NCBI GenBank assembly: GCA_963712055.1
Contig: CAVQGN010000004.1
Coordinates: 124,001 to 188,000, forward strand
Reading direction: 5' to 3'
Source of the DNA: JAHBVL01 sp963712055
Lineage (GTDB): Bacteria > Chloroflexota > Chloroflexia > Thermomicrobiales > UBA6265
Length of the DNA: 64,000 bases
Shown: piece by piece, positions 8,522 to 17,300 of the stretch
Layout of the letters: each line of letters begins with the position of its first letter
Numbering within the stretch: position 1 is the first letter of the stretch
The notes under the pieces: generated by a model
Told to the model about the DNA's origin: nothing
The model's database searches: none
What the model saw: only the letters and a program-made list of their open reading frames with translations
Position numbers and translations under genes: made by a program

Positions 8522-10532
8522 ATGGATGCAGGCGGAAGTAAAGAACGCCTATCTCGTCGAACCGCAATGAAGGGTGCGGCGGGAGTTGCTGCTGCTGGCG
8601 TGGTTGCCGGCACAGGAGCACGGATTGGTGGAGGCAGCAAAGTTTCTGCCAGTCGATTGCAGGAAACTGCGGAACAGATCGCGGAAGAACGGGGACTGAC
8701 GCCTCAGGACGTATCTGCAGCGCTCAAGACTTTCGTTCCCAGCGGGCAAACAGACGAATTCATCATTTTTTCGTCGGGCGGACACGGCGGCCAGGTTCTT
8801 GTCATCGGTGTTCCTTCCATGCGATTGCTCAAGGTAATCGCGGTATTCACGCCTGAGCCTTGGCAGGGATTTGGATTCTCGGACGACACGAGACGGGTTC
8901 TTCGGGAAGGGTCAGTCGACGGCAAGCCAACGACATGGGGCGACACCCATCACCCGGCGTTGAGTGAAACCAACGGCGAATACGATGGCGAGTGGCTCTT
9001 TATCAATGACAAAGCGCATGCTCGAGTCGGCGTGATTGATCTCCGCGACTTCGAAACCAAGCAAATCGTCAAGAATCCACACGTCCTCAGTAATCACGGT
9101 GGCGCCTTTGCCACACCAAACACCGAATACATCATCGATGGCTCACAGTATGCGACGCCGTTTGGTTGGACCTACGCGCCTCTCGCCGACTATTCGAACC
9201 TCTATCGCGGTGCGATGACGTTCTGGAAATTCGATCGCGATGCAGGACGGCTCAATCCGGAAGCGTCCTTCTCGAGTCGAACTTCCACCCTACTGGAACG
9301 ACCTTGCCGATGCTGGCAAAGGTCCGTCCATGGGCTGGATGTTCTCAAACACGCTCAACGTCGAAAAGGCGATCGGAGGCACGCTCGATGGTCAGCCACC
9401 GGTGGAAGCCGGCGCGTCCCAGCGCGATATGGACTATATGACCGTCATCAACTGGCAGAAGGCCGAAGAAGTGGTCGCGGCTGGCAAGGTTGAAACCGTC
9501 AACGGCATGGACATGATCAAGATGCAGACTGCGATTGACGAAGGTCTGCTCTTCTTTGTGCCAGAGCCTAAGAGCCCACATGGCGTCGATGTCACCCCCG
9601 ATGGCAAGTACATTGTCGTTGCCGGAAAACTCGATCCTCATGTCACCGTGTACAGCTTCGAGAAGATCCAGGCCGCGATCGCGGCTGGAGCAACCGAAAC
9701 AGACGAATACGGTGTGCCGGTGCTCGGGTTCGAGGACTGCCTCGAAGCGCAGGTCGAACTCGGCCTTGGACCGCTACATACGCAGTACGACGCTGACGGC
9801 TATGCCTATACGAGTCTCTTCCTCGACAGTGCGATCGCCCGCTGGAAACTGGGTGGCGAAGGTGTCGACGATGGATGGAGGCTCGTGGATAGCATCCCGA
9901 TGAACTACAACGTCGGCCACATCAGTACTGTCGAGGGTGACACGGTGTCGCCGCAAGGAAAGTTCTTGATCGGATTCAACAAGTGGGCAATCGATCGCTT
10001 CTTCCCGGTCGGACCGCTTCATCCGCAGAACTTCCAGCTCGTCGATATTACCGGCGAGGCAATGGAACTGATCTACGACATGCCGATTGGTGTGGGCGAG
10101 CCTCACTATGCGCAGACGATTCGTGCCGAGAAGCTCCAGAACGTCTGGGTCACGTATCCAGAGGTTGGATGGGACCCAGGCAGCCAGAGTCTGTCCGAGG
10201 TTGCCACGAACATCGGCGACGAATCCATCAATCGCGATGGATCCACCGTAACCATCAACATGACCTCTATCCGTAGTCACTACACGCCGGACCAGGTAGA
10301 AGTCAAAGTTGGAGACACGGTCATTTGGCACGTGACGAATGTTGAGCTGGCCCAGGATGCTACCCATGGTTTTGCGCTTCCTGGACAGAACATCAACCTG
10401 AGTATCGAGCCAGGCGAAACTGCCACGATGACCTTCATCGCGGATAGGCCAGGCGTCTATCCCTTCTACTGCACGGAGTTCTGCTCCGCGTTGCACCTCG
10501 AAATGATGGGCTACTTCCTGGTCGCCCCGTAG
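8522..10532 (+). CDS. nosZ: Nitrous-oxide reductase NosZ, interrupted by a single-base frameshift
   Basis: Reduces N2O to N2 outside the cytoplasmic membrane. The ATG at 8522 follows GAGGAGG. The N-terminus carries a twin-arginine-like signal (LSRRTAMKGAAG plus a hydrophobic stretch). Seven-bladed-propeller histidines for the CuZ cluster are visible in DTHHPA, NDKAHARVG, NHGGAF, SPHGVDV, DPHVTV and GPLHTQYD. The C-terminal cupredoxin holds the CuA ligands CTEFCSALHLEMMG. After codon GCG-TCC-TTC-TCG the frame shifts: removing the extra A at 9275 gives the continuous reading SFS-VELPPYWNDL expected of the family. The two halves overlap as open frames 8522-9493 and 9240-10532. It heads the nos operon. 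Confidence 0.93.
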
Positions 10533-10540
10533 GCTCACAG

Positions 10541-10572
10541 GTGGGTTGAACCGGGTTCCCGGTTCGACCCAC
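10541..10572 (+). other. Strong intra-operon hairpin between nosZ and the next gene
   Basis: Inverted repeat GTGGGTTGAACCGGG / CCCGGTTCGACCCAC with almost no loop and no following T run. It sits 9 bases after the nosZ stop and 20 bases before the next start. A 3' stabiliser or a partial attenuator giving more nosZ than accessory-gene message is a reasonable reading. Confidence 0.6.
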
Positions 10573-10591
10573 GTCCATCAGGGGAAAACCA

Positions 10592-11284
10592 ATGGAAACA
10601 CAACGAAAGGACACGATGATGGCCACGGCAGTGTCATCAACCGATACGGTTGCTCCGGTCGAGGAGAGAGCCGAATCGACCGGTGCGCTCAGCCGGGTAC
10701 AAGCGCTGGGACTGCAAGTACCGCTGATCATCGGCGCAGCAGCGCTGATGATCGTATCGATCTTTCTCCCATACTGGAACATCGTTCTGCGAGCTCCGCA
10801 ATATCCGAAGGGGCTCTCAGTCGACGTGTTCGTCAACCGAATGGAGGACGAACGAGCAGTTCAGGAAGTTGACGGACTCAATCATTACATCGGTATGATC
10901 AAACTCACCGACGCCGGCACCTTCGAACGACTTATTTCCGTTTACGCGATCGCCTTTTTCGCGGTGCTGGCAATAGCATCCCTGTTCATGAGCGGCAAAT
11001 GGCGCACAATCGCACGTCTTCCCGTCATCGTCTATCCCATCATTTTTGTCGTCGATCTTTTCGCCTGGCTCTATTACGCCGGTCACACACTTGACGATTC
11101 CGCCGCGCTTTCGAGTTCGATCGACGAGTTCACGCCGAAAATCGTAGGTGAGGGCACGATCGGACAGTTCAGCACAGAAGCGATGTTTCAGGCTGGATTC
11201 TGGCTCGCTGGCATCGCGGCATTGCTCACGCTGGCAGCCGTGATCCTCGATCGCCGTCGTCGACATGATGTCGGGACGGCCTAA
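10592..11284 (+). CDS. nos-operon integral membrane protein of unknown function
   Basis: A 230-residue protein with about four membrane segments: near VPLIIGAAALMIVSIFLPYW, VYAIAFFAVLAIASLFM, LPVIVYPIIFVVDLFAWLYY and the C-terminal FWLAGIAALLTLAAVIL. A conserved-looking extracytoplasmic stretch YPKGLSVDVFV...GLNHYIGM is seen in membrane proteins beside nosZ in several non-proteobacterial nos clusters, as I recall the family. Its place between nosZ and nosD with tight spacing argues for a role in electron supply or copper-site maturation. The ATG at 10592 follows AGGGGAAAACCA; a second start at 10616 is possible. Function is inferred from context only. Confidence 0.8.
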   Translation: METQRKDTMMATAVSSTDTVAPVEERAESTGALSRVQALGLQVPLIIGAAALMIVSIFLPYWNIVLRAPQYPKGLSVDVFVNRMEDERAVQEVDGLNHYIGMIKLTDAGTFERLISVYAIAFFAVLAIASLFMSGKWRTIARLPVIVYPIIFVVDLFAWLYYAGHTLDDSAALSSSIDEFTPKIVGEGTIGQFSTEAMFQAGFWLAGIAALLTLAAVILDRRRRHDVGTA

Positions 11285-11290
11285 CTGACG

Positions 11291-12751
11291 ATGAATCTCC
11301 TTTTCCGTATTGTTGTTCTCGTTGGCCTGATCGCCGGAGGTGGAGTGGCGATCGGCTGGACGGGGCAATCTCTCCAGGTGTCCGCCCGCCAGGACATCAA
11401 CGCTGAACTCGTGGTCTGTCCGACGTGCAAAGTCACGTCCATCGTCCAAGCGATCGCGACCGTTCCGGAAGGATCCGTGATCGAGGTGCGCGGCGGGACC
11501 TATCCTGGCGAACTGGCAATCGATCGATCCGTTTCCCTGATCGCGACCGAGGGTGCGACGGTCGATGGCAATGAAGAAGGGACTCTGATCAGGATCACCG
11601 CCACCGATGTCACGATCGACGGCTTCAGGCTGCAGGGCACTGGCTCCAGCCATGACAAGGAGGACAGTGCGATCGTCGTCGACGCCGAACGGACGACGAT
11701 CATCAACAACCATATCGAGGACGCCCTGTTCGGGATTTACCTGCGGACCTCACATGGTTCAATCGTTCGAAACAACGAAATCATCGCCCGCCCTGTCGAT
11801 CAGGCTCTTCGCGGCGATGGCATCCGCATCTGGTATTCAAACGACGTCATCGTGGACAGCAATATCGCGGTCGATGGCCGTGACATCATTCTCTGGTATT
11901 CGAATGACGCCCAGATGATCAACAATCGCTTCGACGGAAACCGCTACGGTATGCATCTCATGTACAGCGACGGCGCTGACATCTCGAACAACTCGCTCAA
12001 TGACAACACGATCGGTCTCTACATCATGTATAGCCGCGATCCGCTCGTTGTCGGGAACTCGCTCTCGAACAACAAGGGCGCCAGTGGCGGCGGTCTCGGC
12101 CTCAAGGACGTCGATGGCGCTCATGTCGAAGCCAATCGCTTCGTCAACAACCAGATTGGCGCACAGGTCGATACGTCACCCCGCGAACCCAATATCGAGA
12201 ACTATTTCATTGGCAACGTTTTCGCCTTCAATGAAGTCGGGATCGGCTTCCAGCCCGCAGTTCGGCACAACACGCTGATCGACAATGCGTTTATCGACAA
12301 CGGCGATCATGTCGCCCTCCTCGGGCGCGGCAAGCTGAAGGACATCACCTGGGCTGTTGACGGCAGCGGCAACTACTGGAGTGATTACGCTGGCTACGAC
12401 GACGGTGGTGATGGTGTTGGTGATCTGCCTTATCAGTCACAGCGGATGTTCGAAGCGCTGGTCAGTGACTATCCCGATCTCCGTATTTTTTCCTATAGCC
12501 CGGCTTCGATGGCGATCGATTTTGCTGCAGAAGCCTTTCCATCGGTCCGACCGGAGATCCGCTTCGAGGATCCAGCGCCATTGATGTCGCCGGTGCAATC
12601 GGATCTCCTCCCGCCGGTCGAAAGCTCCGATCCAACCAAGCGTTTTCTCCTGGCGATCGCGGGCGGTCTTATCGGGGTCGTTGCGCTGATTGGTGTGCGC
12701 AAATTGCGCCGTCAACAGGTTTGGGACACCGGATCAGGAGGGCAAGCATGA
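11291..12751 (+). CDS. nosD: NosD, periplasmic copper-site assembly protein
   Basis: Right-handed parallel beta-helix protein needed with NosF and NosY to mature the CuZ site of NosZ. It has an N-terminal signal segment (LLFRIVVLVGLIAGGGVAIG). Repeated CASH-type rungs follow (N-N-x-I, I-W-Y-S-N-D, L-M-Y-S-D, I-M-Y-S-R), with the GSGNYWSDYAGYD segment typical of NosD. A C-terminal membrane anchor reads FLLAIAGGLIGVVALIGV. At 486 residues it is somewhat longer than the proteobacterial form because of this anchor and a linker. A Cys pair CPTCK lies near residue 40. It overlaps nosF in an ATGA junction. Confidence 0.93.
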   Translation: MNLLFRIVVLVGLIAGGGVAIGWTGQSLQVSARQDINAELVVCPTCKVTSIVQAIATVPEGSVIEVRGGTYPGELAIDRSVSLIATEGATVDGNEEGTLIRITATDVTIDGFRLQGTGSSHDKEDSAIVVDAERTTIINNHIEDALFGIYLRTSHGSIVRNNEIIARPVDQALRGDGIRIWYSNDVIVDSNIAVDGRDIILWYSNDAQMINNRFDGNRYGMHLMYSDGADISNNSLNDNTIGLYIMYSRDPLVVGNSLSNNKGASGGGLGLKDVDGAHVEANRFVNNQIGAQVDTSPREPNIENYFIGNVFAFNEVGIGFQPAVRHNTLIDNAFIDNGDHVALLGRGKLKDITWAVDGSGNYWSDYAGYDDGGDGVGDLPYQSQRMFEALVSDYPDLRIFSYSPASMAIDFAAEAFPSVRPEIRFEDPAPLMSPVQSDLLPPVESSDPTKRFLLAIAGGLIGVVALIGVRKLRRQQVWDTGSGGQA

Positions 12752-13644
12752 GCAATCGTGCGACCCTCGCCGCTATCGACGTTGATGGCGTCAGCAAGTA
12801 CTACGGACCATTTCCCGCGCTGCAGAACGTCACGTTCGCCATTGCGCCCGGTCAGTCGGCAGCGCTCTGGGGACCGAATGGCGCGGGCAAGACCACGATC
12901 ATCCGGTGTCTGCTCGGGTTGACGTCGTTCGATGGTTCGATCTCTGTCGCCGGAAATGACCCTACCAGGAATGGCCGCAAGGCCCGCCAGGCGATCGGCT
13001 ATGTTCCCCAGGACTTGCCGGTGCAGCCGCTGACGGTCGGAGAAATGGCGACCTATATCGCCAAGCTCAAGAATGCGGATCCGCAGGATGCCATCGGCAA
13101 GCTTGGATTGCTCGGTATCGATGATCAGGTCAACAAGGAGATCGCGGCCCTTTCCGGTGGGATGCGCCAGCGCTTGTCATTGGCGCTTGCGTTGATCGGA
13201 ACGCCGTCGATTCTCTTTCTCGACGAACCTACCGCTAATCTCGACGCGAAGGGGCGGGCTGAATTGCTTCAACTCCTCCGCAATCTAAAACAGAATGGCA
13301 TGACGATGCTCTTTTCGTCGCATCGTCCCGAGGATGTCCTCGCGCTGGCCGATACCATCCTCCAGCTCGATGGGGGTGTGCTCGAGCAAGAACAGTCGCC
13401 GGTGGGATTTGCGACGACACTCGGTTCGGAATCGAGGCTTGTGGTCTTTCTCCGGAACGGACATCGTCCAGTCGCGGTCGACACCCTTGCCCAGATGGGC
13501 CTCGAAGCCGGCGGTGATGGTCAGGTTATCACGGTCGCCCTGAGACACGATCAGAAAGCCGAAGTCCTGACCAAACTGTCGCGCAATGGCGTTGATATCG
13601 AAGATTTTGAATGGGAGCGATACGCATGGACCGACATGTCCTGA
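12748..13644 (+). CDS. nosF: NosF, ABC ATPase for nitrous-oxide reductase maturation
   Basis: Cytoplasmic ATPase partner of NosY. The start ATG at 12748 overlaps the nosD stop (ATGA), giving 298 residues. Walker A reads GPNGAGKTT, the signature LSGGMRQRLSLA and Walker B ILFLDEPTANLD, followed by SSHRPEDVLALAD at the H-loop. A C-terminal extension of about 80 residues matches the form seen in NosF and CcmA-like exporters. It overlaps nosY by 19 bases, so nosD-F-Y are translationally coupled. Confidence 0.94.
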   Translation: MSNRATLAAIDVDGVSKYYGPFPALQNVTFAIAPGQSAALWGPNGAGKTTIIRCLLGLTSFDGSISVAGNDPTRNGRKARQAIGYVPQDLPVQPLTVGEMATYIAKLKNADPQDAIGKLGLLGIDDQVNKEIAALSGGMRQRLSLALALIGTPSILFLDEPTANLDAKGRAELLQLLRNLKQNGMTMLFSSHRPEDVLALADTILQLDGGVLEQEQSPVGFATTLGSESRLVVFLRNGHRPVAVDTLAQMGLEAGGDGQVITVALRHDQKAEVLTKLSRNGVDIEDFEWERYAWTDMS

Positions 13645-14456
13645 CGGCAATCGCCGCCAACGAAGCAAAAACGGGACTGCGAAACCGCTGGTTCGTGCTC
13701 TACACGTTGATTTTCGCTGTGCTCATCATCGGTTTCTCGGCCGTTGCCTTGAGCGCTTCTGACCTCACCGGTCAGGCTGGATTCGGACGCACCTCCGCTG
13801 GTTTGCTCAATCTCCTCCTGCTGATGGTGCCGCTGATTGGATTAACGATCGGCGCGCAGGCGATTGTGGCAGACCGGCAAGGGAGAAGTCTCGAGTATCT
13901 CCTCGCACAACCGGTTTCGGCGGGTGAGGTGTACTTCGGCAAGTTCCTGGGAGCGGCGCTTTCGCTCGTGCTCCTCCTTGTGATCGGTTTCGGCGGGGCC
14001 GGCGTCGTGATGGCGATCAAGGGCGGAGCCAGCGGCACCGGCACCTTCGCGGTTCTCGTCGTTCTGACGCTCCTTCTTGGTTTGGCGATGCTCAGCGTCG
14101 GGTATGTGATTTCGAGTTTCTCAAAGCAAACGGCAGCCGCTCTCGGTATCGCCCTGACCCTCTGGTTGCTTTTCGTGATCATCGGCGACCTCGGTATCAT
14201 GGGCAGTTCGATGGTGCTCGGCCTGGCTCCGGAAACGCTCCTGTCCTTGACGTTGCTCAATCCATTGGACGTCTACAAACTCGTAAGCGTCGACCTCCTG
14301 CACACCTCGCTCGAAGTGCTGGGTCCCGCCGGGATCTATGCCGTCGATCGCTTCGGTTCCGGTTTCTCGATGATCATGCTGGTCCTGCTCACGTTGTGGA
14401 TTATCGTCCCGCTGCCGATCGGCTACTGGCTCTTCAAGCGAACGGAATTCCGATGA
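13626..14456 (+). CDS. nosY: NosY, ABC-2 type membrane permease
   Basis: Membrane half of the NosFY transporter thought to pass a sulfur species or energy signal to NosD for CuZ assembly. The 276-residue protein has six predicted membrane segments, including WFVLYTLIFAVLIIGFSAVAL, LLNLLLLMVPLIGLTIGAQ, FLGAALSLVLLLVIGFGGAG and the final MIMLVLLTLWIIVPLPIGYW. The motif LEYLLAQPVSAGEVYFGKF is typical of NosY. The ATG at 13626 lies inside the end of nosF; its stop overlaps nosL in ATGATGA. Confidence 0.93.
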   Translation: MDRHVLTAIAANEAKTGLRNRWFVLYTLIFAVLIIGFSAVALSASDLTGQAGFGRTSAGLLNLLLLMVPLIGLTIGAQAIVADRQGRSLEYLLAQPVSAGEVYFGKFLGAALSLVLLLVIGFGGAGVVMAIKGGASGTGTFAVLVVLTLLLGLAMLSVGYVISSFSKQTAAALGIALTLWLLFVIIGDLGIMGSSMVLGLAPETLLSLTLLNPLDVYKLVSVDLLHTSLEVLGPAGIYAVDRFGSGFSMIMLVLLTLWIIVPLPIGYWLFKRTEFR

Positions 14457-14914
14457 TCAGCCGGCGACGTTTTCTTTACGCGGCTGGTGCCTTGCCACTC
14501 GTACTGATTGGATGTGGTGGGGACAAGGTTTCGGCTGATGAACCCCCGGAAATCAAACTCGGCCGGGATGTTTGTGATGGTTGCCGCATGATTATCTCTG
14601 ACGAGCGTTTTGCCAGTGCCATCGTTGAAGCTGACGCAACCGCGGTTCTGTTCGACGATCCTGGAGAGATGATCCTGGCAGTGCAAGCGGGCGATTCGGG
14701 TCGGTTCTGGGCCCATGACTTTCCATCGATGGCGTGGCTCGATGCGACGGCAGGGTTTTACGTAACGACAAACGAGTACCCCACCCCGATGGGGACTGGT
14801 GTTGTCGCCTTTCAACATGAGGACGATGCGGAGGCATTCGCACAGGAAAAAGCGGGCGACGTACGTTCGTGGCAGGAAATGCTGGACACTTGGTCATTCA
14901 CAGAGCTTTCATGA
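14453..14914 (+). CDS. nosL: NosL, copper-chaperone lipoprotein
   Basis: Outer-face lipoprotein that delivers Cu(I) to apo-NosZ. It begins MISRRRFLYAAG and ends its signal at a lipobox LIGC, so Cys20 would be lipidated; the RRRFL stretch also looks twin-arginine-like. The NosL metal motif appears as CDGCRMIIS, followed by AHDFPSMAWL and a C-terminal FAQEKAGDVRSWQEML. At 153 residues it is a usual NosL length. It overlaps the nosY stop, so it belongs to the same transcript. Confidence 0.93.
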   Translation: MISRRRFLYAAGALPLVLIGCGGDKVSADEPPEIKLGRDVCDGCRMIISDERFASAIVEADATAVLFDDPGEMILAVQAGDSGRFWAHDFPSMAWLDATAGFYVTTNEYPTPMGTGVVAFQHEDDAEAFAQEKAGDVRSWQEMLDTWSFTELS

Positions 14915-14942
14915 CCGGAGATTCGGCGAAGGGAGAGAGGTT

Positions 14943-15398
14943 ATGCGCAGAGGACTGATCTTGCTGGCCGTCGCGGCCATGGTGATCATCGGGATTGTCG
15001 TCGGCACAGGAGATGGCGACGCGATCCAAGGGACGCCTGAAGCCTCACCGGCGGCATCACCGGCTGCCTCGCCAGAAGCATCCCCGGTCGGTTCTCCGAT
15101 GGCAATGATGGGTGACCCGGTCGAAGGCAAAAACCTCTCCCAGCAGTGTATTGCCTGTCATTCTGTGGACGGCAGTCAGATGGTCGGCCCAACCTGGCTT
15201 GGGCTCTATGGCTCCGAGGTCGAACTCGATGATGGCACAGTGGTGATCGCTGACGATGCCTATTTGGCCGAATCGATTTCGGATCCTATGAAGCAGATTG
15301 TGGCTGGCTATCCACCGGCGATGCCGCCATATGCTGGTATCTTGAGCGACCAGCAGATCGCTGATATCGTGGCGTATATCAGAACGCTCTCAGAGTAA
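14943..15398 (+). CDS. Membrane-anchored c-type cytochrome of the nos operon
   Basis: Small mono-haem cytochrome c, 151 residues, likely electron donor to NosZ or link from the quinol pool. It has an N-terminal hydrophobic anchor (LILLAVAAMVIIGIVVG). A low-complexity EASPAASP-type linker follows, then a haem site CIACH and a distal methionine in PPAMPPYAGILSD, ending DIVAYIRTL as in class I cytochromes. The ATG at 14943 is preceded by GGGAGAGAGG. It is the last gene of the nos operon and is followed by a terminator. Its donor role is inferred from position. Confidence 0.9.
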   Translation: MRRGLILLAVAAMVIIGIVVGTGDGDAIQGTPEASPAASPAASPEASPVGSPMAMMGDPVEGKNLSQQCIACHSVDGSQMVGPTWLGLYGSEVELDDGTVVIADDAYLAESISDPMKQIVAGYPPAMPPYAGILSDQQIADIVAYIRTLSE

Positions 15399-15418
15399 TC
15401 GTTCCCTCGGAAACATCA

Positions 15419-15470
15419 GTCGGGACCAGGCGAACGGAGTGACTGCTCCGGTTCATCTGGTCCCGACTTT
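15419..15470 (+). terminator. Terminator closing the nos operon
   Basis: A long inverted repeat GTCGGGACCAG ... CTGGTCCCGAC encloses an inner pair CGGAG/CTCCG and is followed by TTTGTT. It sits 20 bases after the cytochrome gene and before proS. No T-box sequence was found here. Confidence 0.75.
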
Positions 15471-15544
15471 GTTGGAAGCGAGCCGATCTGGGAAGATAGG
15501 CACCATGTGCGGTCGAACCGGTCAGGCTCAGGGGTAAACCACGT

Positions 15545-17267
15545 ATGCGAATGTCACATCTGTTTGGGCGAACGTTGCGAGCGGCGCCGTCCGACGTCGA
15601 GTTGATCAGTCATCAGTTGAGCATCCGTGCCGGATTGGTGCGACCACTCGGCTCCGGTATCTTCAGCGTACTGCCGACGGGCTGGCGTGTGATCCGCAAG
15701 GTTGAGCAGATCATCCGTGAAGAGATGAATGCGATCGGCGGCCAGGAAATGATGATGCCGGTCGTGCACCCGGCCGATATCTGGCGACAATCGGGTCGAT
15801 ACGATCAGGTCGGCCCGGAGATGGCCCGGTTCAAGGATCGCAACGATCGTGACATGGTGCTGGCGATGACCCACGAAGAAGTCGTGGCTGATCTCTGCAG
15901 CCAGGAGATCAACTCCTACCGGCAATTGCCCCAGATCGTCTACCACCTGCAGACAAAGTTCCGCGATGAACCTCGGTCACGCGGTGGTCTGATTCGCGTT
16001 CGTGAGTTCACGATGAAGGACGCCTACAGTCTCGATGCCGACGAAGCGGGTCTCGATGTCGCCTATCAAAAGCACTGGAAAGCCTACGATCGGATGTTCC
16101 GCCGGATGGGATCTGAAGTTCATCGTGGTCGGTGCCGATGTCGGCATGATGGGTGGGCACGCTTCCCATGAATTCATGGCCTTTTCCGAGAACGGCGAAG
16201 ACACGATCCTGATGTGCACCGGTTGCGGCTATGCGGCCAATCGCGAAGTGGCGACGTTTAAGCGGCCTCCCTCCATCGATTCGCCGCTGAAACCGATGAC
16301 AGAGATCGAGACTCCGAACACCCCAACGATTGCCGCTCTGGCGAGCCTTCTCGGGATCGAGACCTCCCAAACTGCCAAAGCGGTCTTTTTCAAAGGCGAA
16401 TCTGGACGATTTATCTTTGTGGTCATTCGCGGTGATCTCGACGTCAATGAAACGAAACTGCGGAACGCAGTCAATGAAGGCGGATTGACACCGGCCACCG
16501 CTGAGGAGATCAAGGCGATTGGCGCCGAAGCCGGCTATGGGTCACCGGTCGGGGTCCGGGGCGCATTCATCGTCGTCGACGAGAGCATCCGCGATACGCC
16601 GAACCTTGTCGCTGGAGCCAACAAGCCTGGCTATCATCTGCTAAATGTCAATCTCGGTCGGGATTACGACGCTGATCTGGTTGCTGATATCGCCGCAGCC
16701 GAAGCAGGATTTCTTTGCCCTGATTGTGGCGAGGAAATGGTTGCCGAAAAAGCGATAGAAATCGGTAACATCTTCAAACTCGGAACCCACTTCAGCAGCG
16801 CACTTGACGCGACGTTCCTCGATCCGAATGGCGAGGAAAGGCTCGTTGTTATGGGTTGCTACGGCATAGGAAGCGGTCGGGCGGCTGCGACGATTATCGA
16901 GCAGAACTACGACGACAAGGGAATCCTCTGGCCTCTCGAGGTGGCTCCGTATCACGTGTCACTGGTGCTCATTGGCTCGGGAGAGGAAGACGGTACCGGT
17001 GCTGCCGCAGACCAGCTCTATGCAGACCTGCAAGCCGCTGGAATCGAAGTGCTCTACGACGACCGTGACGAACGCCCGGGCGTGAAGTTCAACGATGCCG
17101 ATTTGATCGGTTGTCCCCTTCGGATTGCCGTTGGCAAACGCAATCTGGCCAACGGGCAAATCGAACTTAAGCGACGCACAGCGGCGGATTACGTGCTCGT
17201 GCCGCTGTCTGATGCCGTCACCGCGGTCAAAGCTGAGCTCGAGACGATCGCCCGACGAGGAAGCTGA
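15545..17267 (+). CDS. proS: Prolyl-tRNA synthetase, interrupted by a single-base frameshift
   Basis: Charges tRNA-Pro. The protein is the long bacterial (ProS type 1) form with an inserted YbaK-like editing domain. The class II core opens with SHLFGRTLRAAPSDVE, motif 2 appears as FRDEPRSRGGLIRVREFTMKDAYS, and the editing insertion follows ASLLGIETSQTAKAVFF. The anticodon-binding domain ends the protein (DDRDERPGVKFNDADLIGCP). Two open frames (15545-16171 and 16035-17267) join if the extra T at 16112 is removed, giving RRMG-LKFIVVGADVG. Since no other proS copy is visible here and the gene is essential, an error in the sequence is likelier than true loss. Confidence 0.93.
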
Positions 17268-17300
17268 AGCAAACGGACTCGGCTAGGGGGGCTTTTCTGG

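Noticed and set aside
15419..15540. Possible T-box leader ahead of proS, since aminoacyl-tRNA synthetase genes often have one
   Set aside because: No GGTGGNACCGCG-like core is present; the structure there is explained by the nos terminator.
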